DNA of 64,000 bases from a candidate division Zixibacteria bacterium HGW-Zixibacteria-1 (GTDB taxonomy: Bacteria; Zixibacteria; MSB-5A5; GN15; PGXB01). The DNA is taken from positions 40,024-104,023 of the forward strand of contig PGXB01000008.1 of NCBI GenBank assembly GCA_002838945.1. Direction: 5' to 3'. The notes beneath the pieces are model-generated. The model worked only from the letters and a program-made list of their open reading frames with translations. It was not told where the DNA came from and did not search any database. How positions within the stretch are numbered: the stretch's first letter is position 1; each line of letters starts with the position of its first letter. This document shows positions 25,059 through 32,914 of the stretch, one piece after another. Made by a program: the position numbers and the translations under genes.

Positions 25059-26333
25059 ATGCTGGATTTGAAATTTATCAGGGAAAACCCCGAGCTGGTA
25101 AAGCAGGCGGTTATCAATAAAAATGAGTCTGCAGATATCGGCAAAATTCTTGAGCTGGATGAAAAACGCCGGGATGTGATCGGGGAAGTGGAAAAACTTA
25201 AGGCGCTGCGGAATACGGTCTCGGAACAGATTGCCGCCAAGAAAAGGAACAAGGAAGACGCCGCCGGGGATATTGCACGGATGAAAGAGGTCGGGCAGGA
25301 CATCGCCGTCCTTGATAATGACCTCCGGTCGGTTATGGAAGCGCTCGATTATCATATGTTGCGCGTGCCCAACGTCCCCCATGAATCGGTCCCGATCGGA
25401 CCCGATGAGGCCAGCAATGTCACGGTCAGCGAGTGGGGGGAGATTAATAAGTTCAGCTTCAAGCCGCTTCCCCATTGGGAATTGGGCGAGAAGCTCGATC
25501 TGCTGGATCTTCCGGCCGCAACCAAAATTGTCGGCTCCGGCTTTTATGTCCTGAAAGGCGCCGGCGCCCGGTTGCAGCGCGCGCTTATCTCTTTCATGCT
25601 GGATACGCATACTGCCGACGGTTTTACCGAAATCGCGCCGCCTTTTATCGCCAACGCCGAGTCCATGACCGGAACCGGCCAACTGCCGAAACTGGCCGAT
25701 GACATGTATCAGCTCAAGGATGAGAATTTCTATCTGATTCCGACCGGTGAGGTTCCCGTAACGAATCTTCATCGTGATGAGATTCTCACCGAAGAGCAGC
25801 TGCCGCTATATTATGCCTGCTATACTCCATGTTTCCGCCGTGAGGCGGGCGCGGCCGGCAAAGATACCCGCGGCACTCTAAGGGTGCATCAGTTCGACAA
25901 GGTGGAAATGGTCAAAATTGTCCATCCCGACAGATCTGCCGAAGAACATGAAACCCTGCTCAAACAGGCGGAGAAAATTCTGCGGCTGCTTAAAATCCCC
26001 TATCGCGTACGGCTCCTGGCCACCGGCGACCTCTCTTTTGCGGCGGCCAAGTGCTATGATATCGAAATCTGGGCCGCCGGTGTGGAAAAATATCTGGAAA
26101 TCTCTTCGGTTTCCAATTTCATGGATTTTCAGGCGCGGCGGATGAATACCCGTTTTCGCAATAAAGATAAAAAGGTGCAGTTTGTCCATACCCTGAACGG
26201 CTCCGGGGTGGCCCTGGCCAGATTGGTTCCGGCCATTCTCGAGAATTATCAAACCGAGTACGGAAGCATCGTGGTTCCCGAGGCGCTTCGGCCATACATG
26301 GGCGGACTGGCAGAGATAACATCACGTGGATAA
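25059..26333 (+). CDS. serS: Seryl-tRNA synthetase
   Basis: 424 residues, class II synthetase charging tRNA-Ser. The N-terminal arm MLDLKFIRENPELVKQ and coiled coil (residues about 30-100) bind the long variable arm. Motif 2 is FRREAGAAGKDTRGTLRVHQF in shortened form FRREAG...RVHQF; motif 3 is NGSGVALARLVPAILENYQ; the TGTGQLPKLADDMY segment is also characteristic. AGGA lies before the ATG. The kinase gene downstream starts within the last codons. Confidence 0.97.
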   Translation: MLDLKFIRENPELVKQAVINKNESADIGKILELDEKRRDVIGEVEKLKALRNTVSEQIAAKKRNKEDAAGDIARMKEVGQDIAVLDNDLRSVMEALDYHMLRVPNVPHESVPIGPDEASNVTVSEWGEINKFSFKPLPHWELGEKLDLLDLPAATKIVGSGFYVLKGAGARLQRALISFMLDTHTADGFTEIAPPFIANAESMTGTGQLPKLADDMYQLKDENFYLIPTGEVPVTNLHRDEILTEEQLPLYYACYTPCFRREAGAAGKDTRGTLRVHQFDKVEMVKIVHPDRSAEEHETLLKQAEKILRLLKIPYRVRLLATGDLSFAAAKCYDIEIWAAGVEKYLEISSVSNFMDFQARRMNTRFRNKDKKVQFVHTLNGSGVALARLVPAILENYQTEYGSIVVPEALRPYMGGLAEITSRG

Positions 26334-27597
26334 TCGTTCGACCATAAGAATGTCGATCGGCAAGACAACGGTTTTCAAGCTGTTTCTTTTTGTCGGCATT
26401 ATCATTATTTCGATTGTATTTGTCTGGTACTCGCTTGATGTTATGGCCCAGTTAAAGGCCGATGCCGAACGAATGGCCGCAACATATGTCAGGTTATGGC
26501 AGCTCGCCGCGAGTGAAAACTCTTCGGGTGGTGAAGTTCAGATTATTTTTGATGAGGTTATTAAAAAAGCTAATTTCCCGGTAATTATCGGCGATCTCGA
26601 TGACCAGCCGGTTTTCTGGCGCAATGTCGGCGGGATCGATGAAAACGACCGCTCCGGCGAGAATCTTGCCAGGTTGCGAAAAATCATGCTCGACATGAAG
26701 GATGATAAAGGAGCCATTCCGTTGAAATTCGGCAGTCAAACGCTCAGTTATTTCTACTATGGTGACTCCAGGGTAATCCGACAGCTGCAATGGATGCCGT
26801 TTGTCGAGCTTGGCCTGGTTGCCGCCTTCATCCTGGTTGGTTTTGTCGGGTTTCAAAATATTCGACGCTCGGAGGAGCGCCATATCTGGGTGGGGATGGC
26901 CAAAGAAACGGCTCATCAACTTGGAACCCCGATATCATCCCTGATGGGCTGGCTGGAGATACTTTCCAGCGGGGAGACGGGAAGTCCCGGCCACAACCAA
27001 ACCGGTGCGATAAATTATGGGGAAACTTTTGATCAAATGAAAACGGATATCACTCGGTTACAGCGTGTGGCCAATCGGTTCGGCCAGATCGGCGCCAAAC
27101 CGGATCTACACGAGACCGATATCAACAGTCTGATGGATGAGACGGTTGCCTATTATCGCAGGCGCCTGCCGTTTAACGGCAAGGGGCTTGAAATCGGTTT
27201 AAGCAGCGGCGACGTGCCGGCTGTTTCCGTTAATGGCGAATTGCTGGCTTGGGTTATAGAAAATTTGATAAAAAACGCTCTTCAGGCGGTCGATCCCCAA
27301 TCCGGCCGGGTGGATATTAAAACGGCCCTGTCGAAGGACAATCATTTCGTAATTATTGAAGTAATCGATAACGGCAAAGGTATTTCGGCGGGTATTGCCA
27401 GAAAAATATTCAGACCCGGTTTTACCACCAAGAAACGTGGCTGGGGACTGGGGCTGACTTTATCCCGAAGAATTATCGAAGAATACCATAAAGGCAAAAT
27501 ATCGCTGGTAAAGTCACGGCCCGGGGAAACCATCTTTCAGGTTGTCCTGCCGATTACCGGAGGATTAAAGGTCAGACGCTTCAGACAGTATGCGTAA
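26326..27597 (+). CDS. Membrane histidine kinase next to porX (possible PorY-type partner)
   Basis: 423 residues, starting at GTG 26326 inside the serS end (ATG 26350 is the alternative). Two transmembrane helices (LFLFVGIIIISIVFVWY, about residues 20-36; LGLVAAFILVGFVGF, about 162-178) enclose a 120-residue periplasmic sensor. The H-box is GMAKETAHQLGTPISSLMG with phospho-acceptor His197. ATP-binding motifs follow: NLIKNALQAV (N box), DNGKGI (G1), and KKRGWGLGLTLS (G2). The receiver-PglZ regulator PorX follows 40 bases downstream, so the two are the obvious cognate pair. Bacteroidetes porX and porY are often unlinked, so the linkage is notable. Partner identity is inference. Confidence 0.85.
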   Translation: MDNRSTIRMSIGKTTVFKLFLFVGIIIISIVFVWYSLDVMAQLKADAERMAATYVRLWQLAASENSSGGEVQIIFDEVIKKANFPVIIGDLDDQPVFWRNVGGIDENDRSGENLARLRKIMLDMKDDKGAIPLKFGSQTLSYFYYGDSRVIRQLQWMPFVELGLVAAFILVGFVGFQNIRRSEERHIWVGMAKETAHQLGTPISSLMGWLEILSSGETGSPGHNQTGAINYGETFDQMKTDITRLQRVANRFGQIGAKPDLHETDINSLMDETVAYYRRRLPFNGKGLEIGLSSGDVPAVSVNGELLAWVIENLIKNALQAVDPQSGRVDIKTALSKDNHFVIIEVIDNGKGISAGIARKIFRPGFTTKKRGWGLGLTLSRRIIEEYHKGKISLVKSRPGETIFQVVLPITGGLKVRRFRQYA

Positions 27598-27636
27598 TAC
27601 CTTGGGCAAACCTATGAGCTGATTTGGAAGGGAAGT

Positions 27637-29184
27637 ATGAACAGGAAAAAGATATTATGGGTCGATGACGAAATAGATTCCTTAAAACCGCATATCATCT
27701 TTCTGGAGCAAAAGGGTTTCGCGGTTATCACCGCCTTATCCGGTGACGATGCCGTGGCCCTGGTGCGCAGCCAGCAACTCGACCTTGTCCTTCTGGATGA
27801 AATGATGCCCGGCAAAGACGGTTTGACCACCCTCGAGGAGATAAAGGAGATCAAGCCTCATCTTCCGGTCGTGATGGTGACCAAATCGGAAGAAGAATCG
27901 CTTATGGATGAGGCGATCGGCCAGAAAATCGATGATTACCTGACCAAGCCGGTGAATCCTTCGCAGGTTCTGATGGTGGCCAAACGCATTCTGGAAACAC
28001 GGAAGATCGTCGGCGAAAGCCGGATGAAACGATACATTACCGATATAAACAAGCTCAATCAAAAACTCTATGGTGCCATGGAGCCTCAGGACTGGCTGGA
28101 AGCCGCCAGGGTCCTGGCCGGCTGGGATCTGGAGATGGATGACAGCCCCGATGAAGGTTTGATGCAGACACACCTCGGATCGCGCCATGAGCTGAATATC
28201 GAGTTTACCAAATACCTCGAGAAAAATTATTCCAAATGGATCACATCCGATCAAAGACCGACCCTGTCGCCGGATGTCCTTCACAATTATATGATACCAC
28301 TGCTTAAAGGCGGTAATAAGGTCCTTTTGCTGGTTGTCGACTGCATGCGTCTCGATCAATGGCTGACCGTTGAGCCGTTGCTGTCGGAGTTTTACAATAT
28401 AAATCGCGATACCTATTTCTCGATCCTGCCAAGTGCCACGCCGTTCGCCCGCAATGCCCTGTTTGCCGGTCTTTTTCCGGATGATATCTCGAAAAAATAT
28501 CGGGATATTTACAGGGAGGGTGATGAAGGATCCCTGAACCGGTCGGAAGACAGATTGCTGCATGACTTGCTGGAGCGCGAAGGGATCAAGCTTTCCGGGA
28601 ACGTCCGATATGAGAAAATTTTCGACAACACCGAGGGTGAAGCATTAGCTAAAAGGGTGGCCGATTACTATCAATCGGACATGGTCGCTTTCGTTTTCAA
28701 TTTCCTCGATATCCTGGCCCACGGCCGTTCCAACAATATCATTCTTCGTGAAATTGCCGGGAGCGAAGCGGCCTTTCGGTCGCTCATGAAAAGCTGGTTC
28801 ATACATTCGCCGTTATATACCATCATGAAGGCTTTTGCCTCGCGTGATTTTACCGTTATTGTCACCTCCGATCACGGCTCGGTCCTGTGTTCCCGGGGAA
28901 CTATGGCGCACGGTAAGAAGGATACTTCGACCAACCTCAGATATAAGTACGGCGATAATCTGAACTGTGATCCCAAAGATGCCTGGTTGATCAAAAAACC
29001 CGAAGATTACCGTCTTCCCAAATTCGGCCTGGCCACCACGTACCTGATTGCCAAGGAAGATTATTTCTTTGTGTATCCGAACAACTATAATGAATACATC
29101 AGACAATTCAGCAACTCCTTCCAGCACGGCGGCATCTCGCTTGAAGAGATGGTAGTGCCGGTTGCCGTCATGACTCCCCGATAA
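27637..29184 (+). CDS. porX: PorX-type response regulator with PglZ domain
   Basis: 515 residues, the length of known PorX. Residues 1-120 are a receiver domain (ILWVDDEIDSLKP, phospho-acceptor Asp in LLDEMMPGKDG, Thr in VVMVTKSEEE, Lys in YLTKPVNP). The rest is an alkaline-phosphatase-like PglZ domain with apparent metal ligands and nucleophile intact: Asp235 (VVDCMRLDQW), Thr268 (PSATPFARN), Asp358 and His362 (FLDILAHG), Asp412-His413 (TSDHGS) and His497 (FQHGGIS). In Porphyromonas PorX activates type IX secretion genes and hydrolyses oligonucleotides. Its presence agrees with the T9SS sorting domains at 1389-3710 and 57901-59223. Its stop overlaps the tsaE start by one base. Confidence 0.93.
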   Translation: MNRKKILWVDDEIDSLKPHIIFLEQKGFAVITALSGDDAVALVRSQQLDLVLLDEMMPGKDGLTTLEEIKEIKPHLPVVMVTKSEEESLMDEAIGQKIDDYLTKPVNPSQVLMVAKRILETRKIVGESRMKRYITDINKLNQKLYGAMEPQDWLEAARVLAGWDLEMDDSPDEGLMQTHLGSRHELNIEFTKYLEKNYSKWITSDQRPTLSPDVLHNYMIPLLKGGNKVLLLVVDCMRLDQWLTVEPLLSEFYNINRDTYFSILPSATPFARNALFAGLFPDDISKKYRDIYREGDEGSLNRSEDRLLHDLLEREGIKLSGNVRYEKIFDNTEGEALAKRVADYYQSDMVAFVFNFLDILAHGRSNNIILREIAGSEAAFRSLMKSWFIHSPLYTIMKAFASRDFTVIVTSDHGSVLCSRGTMAHGKKDTSTNLRYKYGDNLNCDPKDAWLIKKPEDYRLPKFGLATTYLIAKEDYFFVYPNNYNEYIRQFSNSFQHGGISLEEMVVPVAVMTPR

Positions 29185-29636
29185 TGAAGATAAATCAGAC
29201 AGACAGTTTTATGATTTCCCGTTCGGTGGAAGAGACCATGGAACTCGGGCGCAGGAAGGCCGCCGAACTTAAAAGCGGCGACGTTATATCTTTAAGCGGC
29301 CCGCTGGGAGCCGGCAAGACCTGCCTTATAAAAGGAATTGCCGCCGGTCTGGGAATTAATGCCGGCGATGTCAGGTCCCCATCATTCACACTTGTAAATG
29401 AGCTTTACGGCAAAATGCCGCTTTATCATTTTGATTTGTACCGGATGAAAAATATCAGCGAATTATATGAAATCGGCTGGGATGATTATCTGATGCGAGA
29501 GGGTATTACGGTCGTCGAGTGGGGCGAAAAAGCGGGGGATATGATGCCCCGGGACAGCATAAAAATAGAAATCAAAATAGTCTCCGAAAAGAGACGGAAG
29601 ATTTTTATTTCATATTTTAACAAGCCGGCTGGTTGA
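29184..29636 (+). CDS. tsaE: tRNA t6A biosynthesis ATPase
   Basis: 150 residues. P-loop GPLGAGKTCLIKGIA, RSPSFTLVNEL, YHFDLYRM and VVEWGEKA are the TsaE motifs. It supports TsaBD in making N6-threonylcarbamoyladenosine at position 37 of ANN-decoding tRNAs. The pairing with tsaB five bases downstream is standard. Confidence 0.95.
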   Translation: MKINQTDSFMISRSVEETMELGRRKAAELKSGDVISLSGPLGAGKTCLIKGIAAGLGINAGDVRSPSFTLVNELYGKMPLYHFDLYRMKNISELYEIGWDDYLMREGITVVEWGEKAGDMMPRDSIKIEIKIVSEKRRKIFISYFNKPAG

Positions 29637-29640
29637 AGCA

Positions 29641-30306
29641 ATGATGTCAAAGGGAAAAAACATCCTCGCCATAGACAGTTCCACATCGGTATTACGAGTG
29701 GGCCTGGCGGCCGATTCCGGGCAATTATATGAAGCTGAGAATCATGACCGTTACCGCCATGCCGAGTTTATTTTCAAATTGATTGAAGACGTCATGAATC
29801 GGGCACAATTGGATAAAGACGACATCGATGTTATTATGATTGCGACCGGTCCCGGCTCTTTCACGGGCCTTCGGGTCGGGATGGCCTCGGCCAAAGCATT
29901 GGCCGTTTCCCTGGAAATTCCCATTGTCGGTCTGTCGATATATTCCGCCATTTCCGGGAGATTATTCCGCGAATATGGGCGGACGGCGGTCCTGGTTCCT
30001 TCTCGTCGCAATGAGTACTACATCGGGTTGATTGAATCACCGGATTTTAATGACACCCTTATTTCGGTAATCACGGCAGAGGAACTCAAAAATAGATCGA
30101 ATCTCCCGCCGCTTCTGGGAATTGATCTTGACATGAGCCGTCTGGAAATTTCGGATAACAGGATTGTCGATGATATTTCTTTTCGATTGAATATAATTGA
30201 TCTAATCAATACCGGTCTAGCCCGCCTTCAGAAATCGGGGGGCGACGACATCGCACGATTAGAACCTTTATATATCCAGGATTTCAAACCGGGGGGGACG
30301 AAATGA
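29641..30306 (+). CDS. tsaB: tRNA t6A biosynthesis protein, TsaD partner
   Basis: 221 residues, ASKHA fold. ILAIDSSTSVLRVGLA is the N-terminal phosphate loop and IATGPGSFTGLRVGMASAKA the family signature. TsaB holds TsaD in the active complex and has no full catalytic site of its own. ATG 29644 may be the true start, as 29641 and 29644 are adjacent methionines. The stop overlaps rimI by four bases. Confidence 0.95.
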   Translation: MMSKGKNILAIDSSTSVLRVGLAADSGQLYEAENHDRYRHAEFIFKLIEDVMNRAQLDKDDIDVIMIATGPGSFTGLRVGMASAKALAVSLEIPIVGLSIYSAISGRLFREYGRTAVLVPSRRNEYYIGLIESPDFNDTLISVITAEELKNRSNLPPLLGIDLDMSRLEISDNRIVDDISFRLNIIDLINTGLARLQKSGGDDIARLEPLYIQDFKPGGTK

Positions 30307-30800
30307 ATCAGCCTGTCAGGACCGATCTGAAGAATTTCAAAATCAGGCCGATGACTTCGGTCGATGTTTCCAAAATCGTTCTTATGGAGATTGAAATTTT
30401 CACCGATCCGTGGCCAAAAGCTGCTTTTACGGAAGAGTTGAACCGACCCAACCGGGGCGTCCTGATTGCCGAAAGTGATGGAGTCATAACAGGTTACGCG
30501 GCTTATATAGTCTCTTTCGGGGAGGCCCATCTGACCAATATTGCCGTGTCTCCGTCTTATCGGGGAAAAAATATTGCTAAAATATTATTAAATAGTATCT
30601 TGGGAATCGCAAGGGAAGCCGAGTGCGAGAATATTTTCCTTGATGTCCGGCCCAGCAATATGCCGGCAATTGAATTATACCGTAAATTCGGTTTCTATGA
30701 ATTATATACCAGACCGAACTACTATCACAGTCCGGCCGAGGACGCGATGGTAATGGTCAAGAATCTCAGGGAAGAAGACGGAAAGAATGGACTGGTTTAA
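30303..30800 (+). CDS. rimI: Ribosomal protein S18 N-alanine acetyltransferase (GNAT)
   Basis: 165 residues. GNAT core: IRPMTSVDVSKIVLMEIEIF, DPWPKAAFTEEL (RimI-specific), TNIAVSPSYRGKNIAKILL with the acetyl-CoA pyrophosphate loop (R-G-K-N-I-A), and DVRPSNMPAIELYRKFGF. The tsaB-rimI order is common. Overlaps accD by 14 bases. A short C-terminal extension beyond the core is the only deviation. Confidence 0.93.
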   Translation: MNQPVRTDLKNFKIRPMTSVDVSKIVLMEIEIFTDPWPKAAFTEELNRPNRGVLIAESDGVITGYAAYIVSFGEAHLTNIAVSPSYRGKNIAKILLNSILGIAREAECENIFLDVRPSNMPAIELYRKFGFYELYTRPNYYHSPAEDAMVMVKNLREEDGKNGLV

Positions 30801-31626
30801 GAAAGCCAAACCCGGTCTGACCGGTGTGGAAAGAAAAGAAATTCCCGACGGACTCTGGTCCAAGTGTCCCGAGTGCGGCGAAATTATATATACCCGGCAG
30901 CTTGAAGAAGGTCTCTGGGTATGCCCCAATTGCGAATATCATTTTAGAATCCCCAGCCTGAAATATATCAAGATGATTCTGGACAATGGGGTGCTCGAAG
31001 AATATGATCTCGATCTGGAATCAAAGGATCCGCTGAAATTCAAGGACTCAAAAAAGTATCCCGACCGAATCCGTGCCGCGCAGATCAAATCGGGACTAAA
31101 GGATGCAGTGCGGGCCGGTATCGCCAAAATCGACTCGATTGAAGTTTCTTTTGCAATAATGGATTTTAATTTTGTCGGCGGTTCAATGGGATCGGTCGTC
31201 GGCGAAAAAATAGCGCGCGCCATTGAGCGGGCTATTGAACGGGAAATCCCCCTTATTATCGTTTCCTGTTCAGGCGGGGCCCGGATGCAGGAAGGTATCC
31301 TGTCGCTGATGCAGATGGCCAAAACCTCGGCCCTGCTGGCTGTCTTGGCCGAGAAGAAAATTCCGTTTATTTCGGTCCTGACAAATCCGACCACAGCCGG
31401 TGTCATGGCCAGCTATGCTTCGCTGGGCGATGTCATCATTGCCGAGCCCAAGGCGTTGCTCGGCTTCGCCGGGCCGCGCGTCATTCAACAGACAATCGGT
31501 CAGGATTTGCCCAAAGGTTTTCAGTCCTCGGAGTTTTTCAAGGAAAAAGGATTTCTGGACAAAATCGTGAATCGGACACAGCTCCGCGAGACCCTGATTC
31601 TCCTGTTAAAATATTTCCAGAGATAG
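30787..31626 (+). CDS. accD: Acetyl-CoA carboxylase carboxyltransferase beta subunit
   Basis: 279 residues. N-terminal zinc ribbon with two Cys pairs (SKCPECGEIIY, VCPNCEYHF), followed by the crotonase-like domain: GGSMGSVVGEKI, SCSGGARMQEGILSLMQMAK, TNPTTAGVMASYASLGD, and GFAGPRVIQQTI. It makes malonyl-CoA with AccA, which is not in the window. accD-folC adjacency is widespread. Confidence 0.97.
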   Translation: MDWFKKAKPGLTGVERKEIPDGLWSKCPECGEIIYTRQLEEGLWVCPNCEYHFRIPSLKYIKMILDNGVLEEYDLDLESKDPLKFKDSKKYPDRIRAAQIKSGLKDAVRAGIAKIDSIEVSFAIMDFNFVGGSMGSVVGEKIARAIERAIEREIPLIIVSCSGGARMQEGILSLMQMAKTSALLAVLAEKKIPFISVLTNPTTAGVMASYASLGDVIIAEPKALLGFAGPRVIQQTIGQDLPKGFQSSEFFKEKGFLDKIVNRTQLRETLILLLKYFQR

Positions 31627-31630
31627 AACT

Positions 31631-32914
31631 ATGTCAAATCTTAAGGGTGGCTATTCTGCGGCTATTGATTTTATTTTACGCCGTGAGCTTTTCGGAGTAA
31701 AACTCGGCCTGGATAATATTTCCAGATTGTTGAACAGAATCGATAACCCGCAGAACCGTTTCCAATCGGTCCTGATAGCCGGTACCAACGGCAAAGGTTC
31801 ATCGGCTGCCTATATCGAATCGATTCTTCGCCAGGCCGGATTTAAAACCGGCATTTTCACCTCGCCGCATCTTGTTGACTATCGAGAAAGAATCCGGGTT
31901 AATGGACGGCAGATCGACAAAAATTATGTGACTGATTTTATCGGAAATTACAAAGGAATTATTTCCCGCAATCGAATTACATTTTTCGAAACCTGCACCG
32001 CCCTTGCGTTCGCATATTTTGCCGATAAAAAAGTCGATATCGCCGTGGTTGAAGTCGGACTTGGCGGGCGCCTCGATGCCACCAATACGCTGATGCCGGT
32101 CTTGTCGATTATTACCGATATCTCTTTCGATCATGTTCATATCCTTGGCGATACCCTGACCAAAATAGCCTATGAAAAAGCGGGCATCATAAAACCGGGC
32201 GTTCCGGCCCTTATCGGTATTATGAAGCCGGAGCCGCGCCATGAAATCGCCCGGGTATGCCGTGAGCGGAAGGCGCCGCTGACATATTTACGGCCCGCCG
32301 ATTTTGCCTCCAATGGGCGCCCTTTCCGGTTTGATTACATTGGTGAGAGCCCGGGATTAAATAAAATAGAACCTTCACTTCCCGGTCATCACCAGACCAA
32401 AAACGCCGCTCTGGCTATTAAGGCCATCGAGCTTCTTCGTCGTGACGGTTTCCGGATTGGTCGCGGGCATATTCGAAACGGGCTCCGTCAGGCCGAGTGG
32501 CCGGGCCGCTTTCAAACTATCAAAGTTCCCGGCAAGCCCACCCTGATTCTTGATGTGGGGCACAATCCGGCCGGAATAAAGGCCCTGGTCGAGTGTTTCA
32601 AGACACTTTATCCGGGAAGAAAGGCCGATATTGTTATTGGCTTTGTTAAAAATAAGGATATCGAGCAATCGATTGGATATATCCAGCCAATCACGGCAAG
32701 AGTCGAAGTCGTGCGATTGAACACTCATCGCACGGCCGATCCGACCGATGTCGCCTCATATTTCAAAAAAATCAAATCGGTCAGAATCTCGGATTCCGTG
32801 GTGGAATCTTTTAAGAGACTCGTTAATTCAGCCGATCCTGACGATATTATTATTATCTGCGGATCTCATTATGCCGTGGGCGATTTTTTGGCCAATAAGA
32901 ATAAAATATTATGA
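31631..32914 (+). CDS. folC: Folylpolyglutamate synthase / dihydrofolate synthase
   Basis: 427 residues, Mur ligase-related. LIAGTNGKGSSAAYIE (P-loop), GIFTSPHLVDYRERI, VEVGLGGRLDATN, DHVHILGDTLTKIAYEKAGI and DVGHNPAGIKAL are the FolC signatures. Adds glutamate to (dihydro)folate. It ends in an ATGA overlap with the next kinase, so stress signalling and housekeeping genes share a transcript. Confidence 0.95.
   Translation: MSNLKGGYSAAIDFILRRELFGVKLGLDNISRLLNRIDNPQNRFQSVLIAGTNGKGSSAAYIESILRQAGFKTGIFTSPHLVDYRERIRVNGRQIDKNYVTDFIGNYKGIISRNRITFFETCTALAFAYFADKKVDIAVVEVGLGGRLDATNTLMPVLSIITDISFDHVHILGDTLTKIAYEKAGIIKPGVPALIGIMKPEPRHEIARVCRERKAPLTYLRPADFASNGRPFRFDYIGESPGLNKIEPSLPGHHQTKNAALAIKAIELLRRDGFRIGRGHIRNGLRQAEWPGRFQTIKVPGKPTLILDVGHNPAGIKALVECFKTLYPGRKADIVIGFVKNKDIEQSIGYIQPITARVEVVRLNTHRTADPTDVASYFKKIKSVRISDSVVESFKRLVNSADPDDIIIICGSHYAVGDFLANKNKIL

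Noticed and set aside
24816..25772. 318-codon minus-strand frame across the serS gene
   Set aside because: Antisense to serS, whose class II motifs are complete. No family likeness or ribosome-binding site on the minus strand.
27736..28563. 275-codon minus-strand frame inside porX
   Set aside because: PorX is well supported with all active-site residues; the antisense frame is a by-product of G/C-skewed codon use.
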